Assembly (NCBI GenBank): GCA_963761985.1
Contig: CAVXIT010000002.1
Location: 62,001 to 126,000, forward strand
Length of the DNA stretch: 64,000 nucleotides
DNA from: JACCTH01 sp963761985
GTDB taxonomy: Bacteria > Actinomycetota > Acidimicrobiia > Spongiisociales > ZC4RG35
Reading direction: 5' to 3'
The position numbers and the translations under genes are program-made. Below are positions 1 to 8,803 of this stretch, piece after piece. Below the pieces are notes generated by a model. That model ran no database searches and was not told the DNA's origin. It saw nothing but the letters and a program-made list of their open reading frames with translations. Numbering within the stretch: the first letter of the stretch is position 1; the number at the start of each line of letters is the position of its first letter.

Positions 1-135
1 AGAACAGGAGCCTCCGACCCTGCCGTCGTCCCCATAGCCTGGTACCGTTGGCCCGTCCGTTCGGGCGACGCGGCATGCGGACGGCCGTGCGGACATATGT
101 TGGACGAAAACTCTCTAAATGGAGGAGACAACTTA

Positions 136-1951
136 ATGAAACGATGGCAATGGCTGTGTTTGTTCGCGGCCCTTGCGGTTTTCGCCGCGGCTTGTGGATC
201 CGGTACCACGGACACCACCACCGACGGCGGAACTGCGACCACCGCTGATGCAGGCGCAACCACAACCGAAGGAACGGCCGAGACGACCGCGCCCGCCACG
301 ACCGGGGAAGCCGGTCAGGGTGGCGATTTCCTCGCCTTCCAATGGCAGGGGCCCTCCCAGGCCAACGCCTACCTCTCGACCGGAACCAAGGACATCTTGG
401 CCAGTTCGCTCGTTCTCGAGCCACTCGCCGAGTGGTCTCCGGGTGGAGAGATAGTGCCGGCGTTGGCGGCCGAGATCCCAACCGTGGAGAATGGCGGCGT
501 CGCCGAGGACTTCAGCTCGGTCACCTGGACGCTGCAGGAAGGCGTCTTGTGGTCGGATGGGACGCCCCTCACCGCTGATGACGTCGTCTTCAGCTGGGAA
601 TACTGCTCCAATGAGGAGACCGGGTGCATCGCCGACTTCACCACGGTGGAGAGCGTCGTGGCGGATGATGACACGCACGTCACCGATCAACTTCGTCAGC
701 CCCCAGCCCTTCCCCTACGTCCACTTCGTCAGCCTCACCTACCCGGTCATCCAACGGGCCCAGTTCGCCGACTGCGCTGGCGCCGCTGCCAACGCCTGCA
801 CCGAGCAGAACTTCAAGCCGGTCGGGACTGGTCCATACATGGTGACCGAAATTGTGCCAGAGGACGTCGTGTCCTACGAGATCAACCCGAACTACCGCGG
901 AATTCCGGATGGCAAGCCGTTCTTCGGCACCGTGACCATTGAAGGTGGCGGCGACGCCGAATCGGCGGCACGTTCCGTCCTCGAGATCGGTGAAGGCGAC
1001 TATGCCTGGAACCTCCAGGTTGCTCCCGAGATCATCGGTCCTATGGAGGATGCAGGGAACGGAGTCGTTCTGGTGGCTTTCGGTTCGAGCGTTGAGCACC
1101 TCAACCTCAACCAGACCAACCCCGATTCCACCGATCCACCCCCGTCGGACTATGCCGGTGGTTCCAACCCCCACCCGGTGTTCTTCGACAACCCCGACTT
1201 GGTCAGAGCGCTGTCGATGGCGATCAACCGCGAAGAGCTGGTGGCCGTTGGTTACGGTCCGGCCGGCACTCCTACCTGCAACATCTGGCCAACTGAGCCG
1301 GGCCTGTCAACCAACATGGACTGGTGCCTCACCCAGGACATCGAAGGCGCCAACGCCCTGCTCGATGAGATCGGCGCTGTCGATTCCGACGGCGACGGTG
1401 TTCGCGAATGGAACGGGACCCCGCTCGAGTTTGACTTCGTCACCTCGACTAACGCGGTGCGGCAGTCGAACCAGGCTCTGATTGAGAGCTATTGGGCCGA
1501 GATTGGCGTTGTCGCCAACATGAGGAACGAGGACGCGGGCCTGTATTTCGACGGGACCTGCGCCGCCGATGCGTGCATCTGGAAGTTCTATGCGGACATC
1601 GAGATGTTCACGAACAACTCCACCAGCCCTGATCCTCAGGGTTACATGGTGCAGTACACCATCGACGACATCCCCGAATCGACCAACGCCTATGCCGGCG
1701 GCAACATCCCCCGTTTCGCCAGCCAGGAATACGACGATGTCTACGCGCAGCTGGAAGCAGCTTCGCTGGAGGACCCGGCCCGTGAGGACCTGGTCGCACA
1801 GCTGAACGACCTCGTCGTTGGTGCTGGAGCGATCGTCCCGTTGATCGAGCGTGGAAACGTGTCGGCCTTTGCCAACGATATCCAGGGGGTTGGTGACCTC
1901 AACGCCTGGGACTCCGAATACTGGAACATCGAAGAGTGGACCCGCGGCTAG
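136..1951 (+). CDS. Peptide-type ABC transporter solute-binding lipoprotein (SBP family 5), one frameshift
   Basis: Binds extracellular peptide-like (or nickel/opine-like) ligands and hands them to the permeases encoded just downstream. The ATG at 136 has GGAGGA about ten bases upstream and opens a lipoprotein signal (MKRWQW, hydrophobic core, AAACGSG lipobox), followed by a Thr/Ala/Gly-rich linker of about 45 residues. The body matches the family-5 fold (LVLEPLAEW, GVLWSDGTPLTADDVVFSWE, LSMAINREELVAVGYG, final NIEEWTRG). The frame changes at about position 685: the N-terminal frame reads DDDTHVT and the continuation INFVSPQPFPYV lies one base later, so one extra base (probably the G at 685) breaks the gene. 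With it removed the protein is about 604 residues, a normal length for the family. Ligand unknown. Confidence 0.85.
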
Positions 1952-1986
1952 TCAGCTAAGGGAACACCCACAGAAATGACCGAACA

Positions 1987-2020
1987 AGAGAGCCTCTCGG
2001 GTCCGCTCGGGAGGCTCTCT
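1987..2020 (+). terminator. Hairpin between binding-protein and permease genes
   Basis: A 13-bp stem (arms 1987-1999 and 2008-2020, one G-U pair, 8-base loop) followed by TTCCTATTT. It lies between the binding-protein stop codon and the first permease gene. Such hairpins commonly act as partial terminators or 3' end protectors, so that the binding protein is made in excess over the permeases. The U-tract is short, so read-through is likely. Confidence 0.7.
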
Positions 2021-2070
2021 TCCTATTTCGGGCTTCCTGAGAGTCTTTTAGTTATGGGAATCGTCTAGCC

Positions 2071-3084
2071 ATGGGGCAGTACGTTCTGCGGCGAACGCTA
2101 TTTGCGATTCCGACCCTCATCGTCATCAGCCTGATCATCTTCGCGATCCTCGATCTGGCCCCAGGCGATCCCACTTCGCAGCTGCCGCTGACTCTTCCCG
2201 CTGAGGTGCGAGAAAACATTCGTGAATCATTGGGATTCAACGATCCGTTCTTGATCCAATGGCTCAAATGGATGAGGCTCATGTTCATCAACGAGCCCCT
2301 CCACTTCATCGACTCGGTCTTTAACACCTGCATCGGCGACTGCGAGAACCGTGCCCGGATTCTCTCCTGGTCCTCGCGGGCCCCGGCAATCGACATCATC
2401 GGCCAACGGCTTCCCCAGACGCTTTGGGTGTTGGGGCTTGCCTTCGTTCTCGGGACCATCATCGCCATCCCGATCGGCGTGATTTCCGCGTACAAGCAGT
2501 ATTCGTTCTTCGACAACGCCGGGACCCTTTTCACGATGATCGGGTTCTCGGCACCTACCTTCTTCACCGGCCTGCTGGCGATCGTCGTCTTCAGCGTCGG
2601 TCTTGGTTGGTTCCCCTCGTTCTACGACTCGACCCTGGTGGTCAACAGTTGGGAGACCTTCTGGGCCTTTCTCAAACAGATGGCGATGCCGGTAGCGGTG
2701 CTGACTCTCTTCAACACTGCTGCTTTGAGCCGATTCACTCGCGCCTCGATGCTGGACAACCTCAACGAGGACTATGTACGCACCGCCCGATCCAAGGGAC
2801 TGGGCGAGGGGCGGGTGGTAATGACCCACGTCATGCGCAACAGCCTCATTCCTGTCACCACTTTGATTGCGCTGCAGGTCCCCGGGATTTTTGGCGGGGC
2901 GATCATCACCGAGCAGATCTTCCGCATCAATGGTCTCGGAGCGCTGCTGATCTCGGCCATCGGACAGTCCGACGTGCCTATGGTGCAAACCTTGACCTTT
3001 ATCTTTGCTGTGCTCATCGTCGTCTTCAATCTGATCGCCGACATCACCTACGGGTTGCTCGACCCCCGAATTCGATACGATTGA
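2071..3084 (+). CDS. Peptide-type ABC transporter permease, DppB/OppB family
   Basis: Inner-membrane permease of a dipeptide/oligopeptide-type importer, 337 residues, the usual family length. It starts MGQYVLRRTLFAIPTL, the classic first membrane helix, and has the periplasmic extension GDPTSQLPL, further helices in the last two thirds, and the ATPase-contact EAA loop (DYVRTARSKGLGEGRVVMTHVMRNSLIP). The C-terminus LLDPRIRYD is typical. It is downstream of the binding protein and followed within about 15 bases by the second permease. The partner ATPases are not in the window. Confidence 0.93.
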   Translation: MGQYVLRRTLFAIPTLIVISLIIFAILDLAPGDPTSQLPLTLPAEVRENIRESLGFNDPFLIQWLKWMRLMFINEPLHFIDSVFNTCIGDCENRARILSWSSRAPAIDIIGQRLPQTLWVLGLAFVLGTIIAIPIGVISAYKQYSFFDNAGTLFTMIGFSAPTFFTGLLAIVVFSVGLGWFPSFYDSTLVVNSWETFWAFLKQMAMPVAVLTLFNTAALSRFTRASMLDNLNEDYVRTARSKGLGEGRVVMTHVMRNSLIPVTTLIALQVPGIFGGAIITEQIFRINGLGALLISAIGQSDVPMVQTLTFIFAVLIVVFNLIADITYGLLDPRIRYD

Positions 3085-3098
3085 GTTAGGAGACTGAG

Positions 3099-4039
3099 AT
3101 AGCCACCACCCAGGAGCGGGTCGAAAGTGCCCCGGAGCTAAAGCCACAGCAGCCGGGTGAAAAGCATCGGTCCCTCAAGCAGGACGTCTGGCGACAGTTC
3201 AAGCGGCACAAAGGAGCGATCGTCGGACTGATCCTCCTGGTCTTGATTGTGCTGGCAAGCGTGGCCGGCCCGTTCCTTTACGGCGTCGACCCTACGAGAT
3301 TGACACGGTGTCGGCCAATCAGCCGCCTTCGGCCGAGCATCTCCTCGGCACCGACAACCTGGGGCGGGATGTGCTCGCCCGGGTACTGGTCGGTGGCAGG
3401 ATCTCACTTGCGGTTGGGTTCGCGGCGATGCTTTTCGGACTGTTTCTCGGCACCGCGATCGGGATCATCGCCGGGTTCTTCAAGAAGCTCGACGGACCGC
3501 TGATGCGGCTAACCGACCTTTTCCTGGCTCTGCCAATCCTGCCCTTGTTGCTCGTCGTCATCATGCTGTTCCGGGAGAGCCTGAAGGACGCGTTCGGTGA
3601 AAACACCGGGATCTTCATCCTCGTGGTATTCATCATTGGCGCTACCAGTTGGATGCAGACTGCCCGGGTGGTCCGCGGTGACGTGCTCTCGATCAAAGAG
3701 GAGGAGTTCGTGCTGGCCGCGCACAGCATCGGCACCCGGAAGCGGAAAGTGATCATGCGTCACATCCTCCCCAACATCCTGAGCCCGGTCATGGTCTCGG
3801 CCGCGCTAGGAGTCGCCTCCGCCATAATCACTGAATCGGCGTTGTCGTTCCTCGGCCTTGGCTTCCCGGCGGATTTCCCGACCTGGGGCCGGCTGGTGTT
3901 CGACGGCCGCAACTACCTCCAGCTCAATGCGGCGTGGGTTCTCTCCCCCGGCGTGCTGATCATGCTGGCGGTGATGAGCGTCAACTTCATCGGCGACGGC
4001 ATCCGCGACGCCCTCGACCCCCGGCTTCGCAGCCGTTAG
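3099..4039 (+). CDS. Peptide-type ABC transporter permease, DppC/OppC family, frameshift and no normal start codon
   Basis: Second permease of the peptide-type importer. The reading frame begins after a TAGGAG ribosome site (3087-3092) with ATA at 3099 (then ATTQERVESAPELK), since no ATG/GTG/TTG sits at the right spacing. The N-terminal amphipathic segment VWRQFKRHKGAIVGLILL leads into helix 1. At about 3295 the frame breaks: YGVDPT is followed one base short by EIDTVSANQPPSAEH, so one base is missing. The rest is intact, with LLGTDNLGRDVLARVL, the EAA loop region EEEFVLAAHSIGTRKRKVIMRHILPN, and DALDPRLRSR at the end. Both oddities may be consensus errors. Confidence 0.85.
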
Positions 4040-4960
4040 TCACTCAGCTCTTCGTTCGTCCCCGGTCGATTCGAGAACATTGCGCAGCGCCGGCTCAAGG
4101 TCAGGGAAGGCAAATTCGTAACCGCTGGTTTGCGTGGCGGCCGGAATTACGTGGCGCGAGGAGATCAATTCCGTTGCAAATCCACCAATGACGGCCTTCA
4201 CGGCGAAGCCGGGAGCCGGGACAAATCCTGGTCGGTGCATCACCCGGGCCATCGTGGAGGCCCAGTCACGTTGTCTGCGTCCATCAGGAGCAACCACGTT
4301 GTAGGCCCCGCTCAAGCGATTCTCGAGAGCGTGAATAACAAAGCCCACCACGTCATCTCGATGAACCCACGACCACCATTGCCGACCCCCGGCGATTGGG
4401 CCGAATATGCCCAAATTGGTGACGAGCTTGAGCCGTGCGATCGCCGGTCCATCGGGAGCTAGAACGATCCCGAAGCGGGTGCGAGCCACGTTCACTCCCA
4501 GCCTCTCTGCCGCCATGGCCGCCACCTCGGCTTCTCGCCAGACCGACGCAACAAAATCTGTACCTGCGGTCGCATCCTCGGTGAGAGTCTCGTTGCCCCG
4601 GTCGCCGTAATAACCAATCGAGCTCGCCGAGACCATCACCTTCGGAGGATTTGAGAGAGTTGCCATGCCTTCGACGAGGCGGTTTGCAGTTACAACGCGA
4701 CTGCTTCTGATCCGCCGTTTCTTAGCCTCCGTCCAACGACCTTGGGCAGGTTCACCCGCGAGATTGACGACCCCCTCGACACCGTTCCAAACCTCCGCGG
4801 GAGGTGGACCCTTTCCATAGTCCCATTCGAAGCTCGCCGACGAAGTCGGTGGGTCGCCTCCTGGCCTGGTGAGGATCACCGTCGCATGGCCCTCCCGCTG
4901 CAGGCGGTCCACCAGCACCGAGCCGATAAAGCCCGTACCCCCCGTGAGGAGGACCTTCAT
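4040..4960 (-). CDS. TIGR01777-family NAD-dependent epimerase-like protein (SDR39U1/YfcH type)
   Basis: 306 residues, an extended SDR with the N-terminal nucleotide-binding motif GGTGFIGSVLVDRL and the family hallmarks VVNLAGEPAQGRW, SSRVVTANRLVEGM and SSIGYYGDRG, the last holding the catalytic-position Tyr. The C-terminal WSWVHRDDVVGFVIHALEN is also characteristic. Substrate and reaction are unknown for the family. Its ATG overlaps the TGA of the upstream DUF1905 gene (ATGA), so translation is probably coupled. It ends directly against the convergent permease gene. Confidence 0.92.
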   Translation of the reverse strand: MKVLLTGGTGFIGSVLVDRLQREGHATVILTRPGGDPPTSSASFEWDYGKGPPPAEVWNGVEGVVNLAGEPAQGRWTEAKKRRIRSSRVVTANRLVEGMATLSNPPKVMVSASSIGYYGDRGNETLTEDATAGTDFVASVWREAEVAAMAAERLGVNVARTRFGIVLAPDGPAIARLKLVTNLGIFGPIAGGRQWWSWVHRDDVVGFVIHALENRLSGAYNVVAPDGRRQRDWASTMARVMHRPGFVPAPGFAVKAVIGGFATELISSRHVIPAATQTSGYEFAFPDLEPALRNVLESTGDERRAE

Positions 4961-5410
4961 GTCACTTTCTGCTTCATGGCTTCTACGACCTTCTCGATGC
5001 GCCTGGCGCGGGTGGCGTCGGTCTTGGCGCCTTCGACCGATTCGGTGTGCTGGCGTTGGTGGCTGTAGGACATGGCGCGGAAGGCCTCGAGAAGCTTGGA
5101 TCGGCTGTTAAGAGCGCTCCGTCAGGTCATCGGACTAACTCGACGATTCGCGGGGTTCGGTGTCGAGTTCTACCCCGGCCTCGAATTTGTCTCCGGCCTT
5201 GAGGCCGACGCTATCGCGATGCACTCCCGCCAGCGGGAGAAAGTACTCACCGGTGTACGCCGCCACCGTGCTTCGGTATGTGTAGTCCCCGATCGTCACC
5301 ACTACTGGCGGGCGTTGGCCCTTTCCCAACTGCTCCACCACGTCGGCCGGCACGCGGAATCCTGTGGCTGTTTTGCCTCCCAATTCGAGGACGGTTTTGA
5401 ACTTGATCAC
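4957..5410 (-). pseudogene. DUF1905 / YdeI (OmdA-like) protein, interrupted by an in-frame TAG and a frameshift
   Basis: The first 91 codons encode a full DUF1905 domain (MIKFKTVLELGGKTATGF, PPVVVTIGDYTYRSTVAAY, FLPLAGVHRDSVGLKAGD, ELDTEPRE). An in-frame TAG lies at 5135-5137, after which the same frame continues SDDLTER. About one extra base near 5114 then moves the reading to LLEAFRAMSYSHQRQHTESVEGAK and RARRIEKVVEAMKQKVT, the standard YdeI C-terminal helix pair. The domain order and total length (about 150 residues) match the normal two-domain family. It overlaps both neighbours by ATGA. Either a recent pseudogene or two sequence errors. Function of the family is poorly defined. Confidence 0.75.
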
Positions 5411-6438
5411 GAGATCCCTTTCTTGATCCGAGGTGCGACTTCGGTTCCGAAGAGCTCGATCGAACGCATGACTTGCTCGTGGGGAAGAGTGCCAACACTT
5501 GTGTGGAGCATGAACCGTTCGATGCCCAGCACTTCGCGCCAGCGGAGGATCTTCTCCGCCACGATGTCGGGATCGCCCAGGACCAGGGAACCGGCTGGTG
5601 CCCGCATGCCGTCGAACTGAAGCCGGGTCATCGGCGGCCAGCCTCGCTCCTGGCCCAACCGGGTCATCACGATTTCGTAGGGCGGATAGAACTCGGCTGC
5701 GGCCTGTTCGGTGTCATCGCTGACGTAACCGTGAGCATGAACCGCTAGCGGTACTTCGGCCGGATCGAAGCCAGCCGAGCGGAGCGCTCGCCGGTGGAGT
5801 TCGGCCAAGGTCGCAAATCGATCCGGGATGCCTCCAATGATTGCTAGAGCCACCGGCAGTCCTCGCAATCCGGCGCGAACCATCGACTCCGGATTGCCGC
5901 CCACCCCGACCCAGATCGGCAGCGGGTCCTGGAATGGCCGGGGATAAATGCCTTGCGCTTCGAGCGGTGATCGAAACTTGCCCGACCAGGTGACCTTTTC
6001 GTTATCGCGTATGGCTAGCAGGAGGTCGAGTTTCTCAGAGAAGAGATCGTCGTAGTCGGCGAGGTCGTAGCCGAACAACGGAAATGACTCGATGAAGGAG
6101 CCCCGACCCACGAGGAGCTCGGCGCGGCCGGAGGAAAGTTGATCGAGCGTGGCGAAATCCTGGAAGACCCTCACCGGATCGTCGGAGGAAAGGATCGTCA
6201 CGGCCGGAGTCAAACGGATGCGGTCGGTTTTGCCGGCGATCGTCGCCAGGACCGTCGCTGGCGAGGAGGAGGCAAAATCGGGCCGGTGGTGCTCTCCAAC
6301 CCCGTAGACGTCGAGACCGACTTCTTCGCTCAGCACCGCCTCGGCCAATACCTGGCGCAGACGGTCGCCATGGTCAATCAACTCGCCCGTGGATGGGTTC
6401 GGCGTGGTTTCAGCAAAGGTGGTGATCCCAAGTTCCAT
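5407..6438 (-). CDS. Luciferase-like (LLM class) flavin-dependent oxidoreductase
   Basis: 343-residue TIM-barrel monooxygenase-type protein (bacterial luciferase family, F420- or FMN-dependent). Visible hallmarks: EEVGLDVYGVGEHHRPDF near residues 38-55, the TDRIRLTPAVTILSSDDPVRVFQDFATLDQLSSGRAEL block, and the C-terminal GDPDIVAEKILRWREVLGIERF typical of the family. It belongs to a four-gene minus-strand run (metal permease, this gene, DUF1905, epimerase) and shares ATGA with the DUF1905 gene. The substrate cannot be inferred. Confidence 0.9.
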   Translation of the reverse strand: MELGITTFAETTPNPSTGELIDHGDRLRQVLAEAVLSEEVGLDVYGVGEHHRPDFASSSPATVLATIAGKTDRIRLTPAVTILSSDDPVRVFQDFATLDQLSSGRAELLVGRGSFIESFPLFGYDLADYDDLFSEKLDLLLAIRDNEKVTWSGKFRSPLEAQGIYPRPFQDPLPIWVGVGGNPESMVRAGLRGLPVALAIIGGIPDRFATLAELHRRALRSAGFDPAEVPLAVHAHGYVSDDTEQAAAEFYPPYEIVMTRLGQERGWPPMTRLQFDGMRAPAGSLVLGDPDIVAEKILRWREVLGIERFMLHTSVGTLPHEQVMRSIELFGTEVAPRIKKGIS

Positions 6439-6465
6439 ACAGGCAGAAGGTAACTGAAGCGGTCG

Positions 6466-7284
6466 CTATTCCCGACTTCGCCCTCGCCCACGCTTGACCG
6501 TGAGAACAACGAAGAACAAGACGATTGGAATTAAGGCCACTGTCGCCGCGGCGTCGGTGTCGAGGTGATATGACACGGCCAAGCCGAAAACGACGGCAAG
6601 GACACCGATCACTGCGGCCATGACCATCATGGCCGGCACTCTTCGAACCAAGAGCGCGGCGGAGGCCGGCGGACCTACCAAAAGGCCAAACACCAGGAGC
6701 GTCCCGATGGTTGGAAAGGAGGCGACCACAGCCCCCGTGATCATGGTTAGGAGCAATAGATGCACGAGACGGGGACGGAGCCTCAGGGTTTGCGCTTTTT
6801 GGAGGTTGAAGGCCAGGCCGAGCAGCGGTCGGTAGAGGAGCGTCGAGACCGCCACGATGCCGGCAGCGACACCCGCCAGGATCCACAAGTGCGACGTTTC
6901 AATCCCAAACAAATCTCCGAACAAGACCTCGGCCAGAGCCTCGGCATCTCCTCCTCCGGCGAGGATCACCCCTGTTGCCAGCATGCCCACAAAGAGCAGA
7001 CCGATCGCGGTGTCCTCACTGAAAGCTGCATTGCGGTGGACATAGTTGATTCCAGCGATCATCACCAGCGCTGCCACGGCGGCTCCTAGAAACGGGCTGA
7101 AGCCCAGCAGGAGCGCCAGGGCAATGCCCGGAATCACTCCGTGAGCCAGAGCATCCCCGAAGAAGCTCATCCCTCTGATGACGATCCACGTGCCAACAAC
7201 GGCTAACGCGATGGCCGCAACTGTGCCGCTGACGAACGCCGTCTGCTGGGGCCCCGTTGAAAAGGGCTGAACTAACCAATCCAT
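6466..7284 (-). CDS. Metal ABC transporter permease (ZnuB/MntB family)
   Basis: 272 residues, an eight-or-so-helix ABC-3 family permease. It begins MDWLVQPFSTGPQQTAFVSGTVAAIALAVVGTWIVIRG with FFGDALAHGVIPGIALA, the conserved segment facing the ATPase. It ends with the charged tail VLTVKRGRGRSRE. It is divergent from a Fur-family regulator and an ATPase gene of the same transporter, with a Fur-type palindrome between, which supports a zinc or manganese role. No metal-binding lipoprotein gene is present nearby. Confidence 0.9.
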   Translation of the reverse strand: MDWLVQPFSTGPQQTAFVSGTVAAIALAVVGTWIVIRGMSFFGDALAHGVIPGIALALLLGFSPFLGAAVAALVMIAGINYVHRNAAFSEDTAIGLLFVGMLATGVILAGGGDAEALAEVLFGDLFGIETSHLWILAGVAAGIVAVSTLLYRPLLGLAFNLQKAQTLRLRPRLVHLLLLTMITGAVVASFPTIGTLLVFGLLVGPPASAALLVRRVPAMMVMAAVIGVLAVVFGLAVSYHLDTDAAATVALIPIVLFFVVLTVKRGRGRSRE

Positions 7285-7300
7285 CCCGGAGATCCTAACG

Positions 7301-7320
7301 TATAATGAGAATCGATATCA
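7301..7320. promoter_or_regulatory. -10 element and Fur/Zur-type box in the divergent promoter
   Basis: A perfect TATAAT (7301-7306) faces the Fur-family gene. Overlapping it, 7306-7320 reads TGAGAATCGATATCA, which matches the 7-1-7 Fur-family consensus TGATAATNATTATCA at 11 of 14 informative positions. A regulator bound here would cover the -10 of its own gene and lie 22 bases from the start of the divergent permease gene, so it could control both. Inferred by eye, not by a matrix scan. Confidence 0.6.
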
Positions 7321-7322
7321 AT

Positions 7323-7758
7323 ATGACCACTCCTGCCCATCTGGACCAAATCGAACGACGCCTGGCGGACCTCGATATTCGCCTCACGTCGCGGACGACG
7401 GTCAGTGATCGAACGATTGGCTCGGGGAGACGGGCCCAAGTCCGCGGCTGAACTGCATCACGCGATTGGTGGCCCCCTCTCCTCTCTTTACCGTTCCCTC
7501 TCGGTGCTCGAAGCCGCCGGGGTTCTCACGCTGCACCACGCCACCAGGGGCTTTGTCCGCTACGAGCTCGCCGACTGGATTCGCGGTCACCATCACCATT
7601 TGCTTTGCAGCAGCTGCGGAGCGGTGGAAGACGCCGACATGCCAGCATCACTCGAGAGAGAGCTTCGGGGAATCGTTCGACGGATTGGGTCTCGCGCAGG
7701 GTTCAAACCATCAGACCATGCCCTAGAGATCGAGGGACTGTGCACGCGGTGCCGGTGA
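7323..7758 (+). CDS. Fur-family metalloregulator (Zur/Mur-like), one frameshift
   Basis: DNA-binding metal sensor of about 144 residues. The N-terminus MTTPAHLDQIERRLADLDIRLTS is in one frame and continues as GRRSVIERLARGDGPKSAAELHHAIGG one base later. Removing the extra base at about 7392 gives the family's first helices without a gap. The winged helix is PLSSLYRSLSVLEAAGVL. The metal-site region HHHHLLCSSCGAV and the C-terminal CTRC supply the two CxxC structural zinc pairs. It precedes the ATPase gene with GTGA overlap. Position beside a ZnuB-like permease points to Zur rather than iron Fur, but this is inference. Confidence 0.85.
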
Positions 7759-8492
7759 AAGCGACCAACTTGGTGATCGCCTTCGGGAACACCGAGGCAC
7801 TTGCTTCCTCTTCCTTCGAAATACCAGCCGGCAAGATCATCGCGGTCATCGGCCCTAATGGCTCGGGCAAATCGACGTTGCTCGACGCCATTGCCGGTTT
7901 GATCACCCCAAAATCTGGCACGCTCGAAGTGGCGGCCCCTCCGGGTCGAACCGCGTACGTCCTGCAGTACACCAAAGTCAACGATGCCCTACCCATCACG
8001 GTGCGCGAAGTGGTCGCGATGGGGCGGTATTCGAGCGCAGGATGGTTGGGGCGCTTCGGCGCCGCGGATCGAGAGGCGATCGAGTCGGCCATGGACCGCG
8101 CCGGAATCCTCGAATACTCGGGACGCCAGCTCCATGATCTCTCGGCTGGCCAGCGCCAGCGGGTTTATGTCGCCCAGGGGCTGGCCCAGGATCACGATCT
8201 CCTGCTGCTCGACGAGCCGCTCACCGGTATCGATCTACCGACTGCCCAGGCCATCGACCAACTCATCCACGAGGAAACCCAACGAGGGTGCACTGTGATC
8301 CTCACCACGCACGATCTCGCCGAAGCTCGCGCCGCCGATTTCGTCCTTCTGCTGGCGGGCCGGGTGGTAGCGAGCGGTCCGCCCGCCCAAGTTCTCACCA
8401 GCGAGTCGTTGCGAACGGCGTATGGGAGCGTCCTGGTCCATGACGACGACGGATCTCGGATCTTCGACGACCCCGCACACCACGAGCACTAG
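7755..8492 (+). CDS. Metal ABC transporter ATP-binding protein (ZnuC/MntA-like)
   Basis: 245 residues starting at the GTG that overlaps the regulator's stop codon (GTGA). Motifs: Walker A GPNGSGKST, signature LSAGQRQRVYVAQGL, Walker B LLLLDEPLTGID, H-loop ILTTHD. The short length without a regulatory C-terminal domain suits the metal-chelate family. It energises the divergently encoded permease. An open frame continues upstream to 7605 but lies inside the regulator gene, so I did not use it. The usual metal-binding lipoprotein must be encoded elsewhere or be shared. Confidence 0.92.
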   Translation: MKATNLVIAFGNTEALASSSFEIPAGKIIAVIGPNGSGKSTLLDAIAGLITPKSGTLEVAAPPGRTAYVLQYTKVNDALPITVREVVAMGRYSSAGWLGRFGAADREAIESAMDRAGILEYSGRQLHDLSAGQRQRVYVAQGLAQDHDLLLLDEPLTGIDLPTAQAIDQLIHEETQRGCTVILTTHDLAEARAADFVLLLAGRVVASGPPAQVLTSESLRTAYGSVLVHDDDGSRIFDDPAHHEH

Positions 8493-8740
8493 TCAAGATG
8501 TGCGTTCATAAATTGGCGTCGACGTTGCTTGCTGAGAATCCGATAGCTCCATATGGCCACCGGACAGCGATATGAACCCCGTCACGCTTCCCGCCGGTTC
8601 CGGCCGCTGGTAGCGATGGCATCACTCCTGCTCGGCGTGCTGGCCCGGGGAGTAACGGCCCTGAAGGCTGCCTCGATTCCCGCGACAGGCTTGAGCCGCG
8701 GCTTCGACCGCTTTGGCTGATCCCCTAACAAGAGCGTTTG

Positions 8741-8789
8741 AAACCTGAGGCTGTAAGCCGTGAATTCCACGGCTCAGAGCCTTAGGTTT
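8741..8789. repeat. Long imperfect hairpin in a gene-free stretch (8493-8803)
   Basis: The 311-base gap between the ATPase gene and the O-methyltransferase gene has no credible gene. It contains a strong stem: outer arms 8741-8752 and 8778-8789 (12 bp with one G-U) and inner arms 8756-8762 and 8768-8774 (7 bp, perfect) around a five-base loop AATTC. No U-tract follows on either strand. It separates convergent genes, so it may act as a bidirectional terminator. The AGCCGTG/CACGGCT core also resembles hairpins at the right end of IS200/IS605 elements, but no transposase remnant is visible. Confidence 0.55.
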
Positions 8790-8803
8790 GTGTAGTTGCG
8801 CAG

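Noticed and set aside
1..135. A partial gene at the left window edge
   Set aside because: The first 120 bases show no coding frame that resembles a family. They appear to be leader or intergenic sequence before the binding-protein gene.
2227..3147. 306-codon open frame antisense to the DppB permease gene
   Set aside because: The permease on the other strand has clear membrane and EAA-loop sequence. The antisense product is a low-complexity polar translation typical of high-GC shadows.
7605..7754. N-terminal extension of the metal ATPase
   Set aside because: It overlaps the zinc-finger end of the Fur-family gene, and the ABC fold begins only at the GTG at 7755.
8582..8770. 62-codon minus-strand open frame between the ATPase and methyltransferase genes
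   Set aside because: It runs through the hairpin, has no ribosome site and shows no family resemblance.
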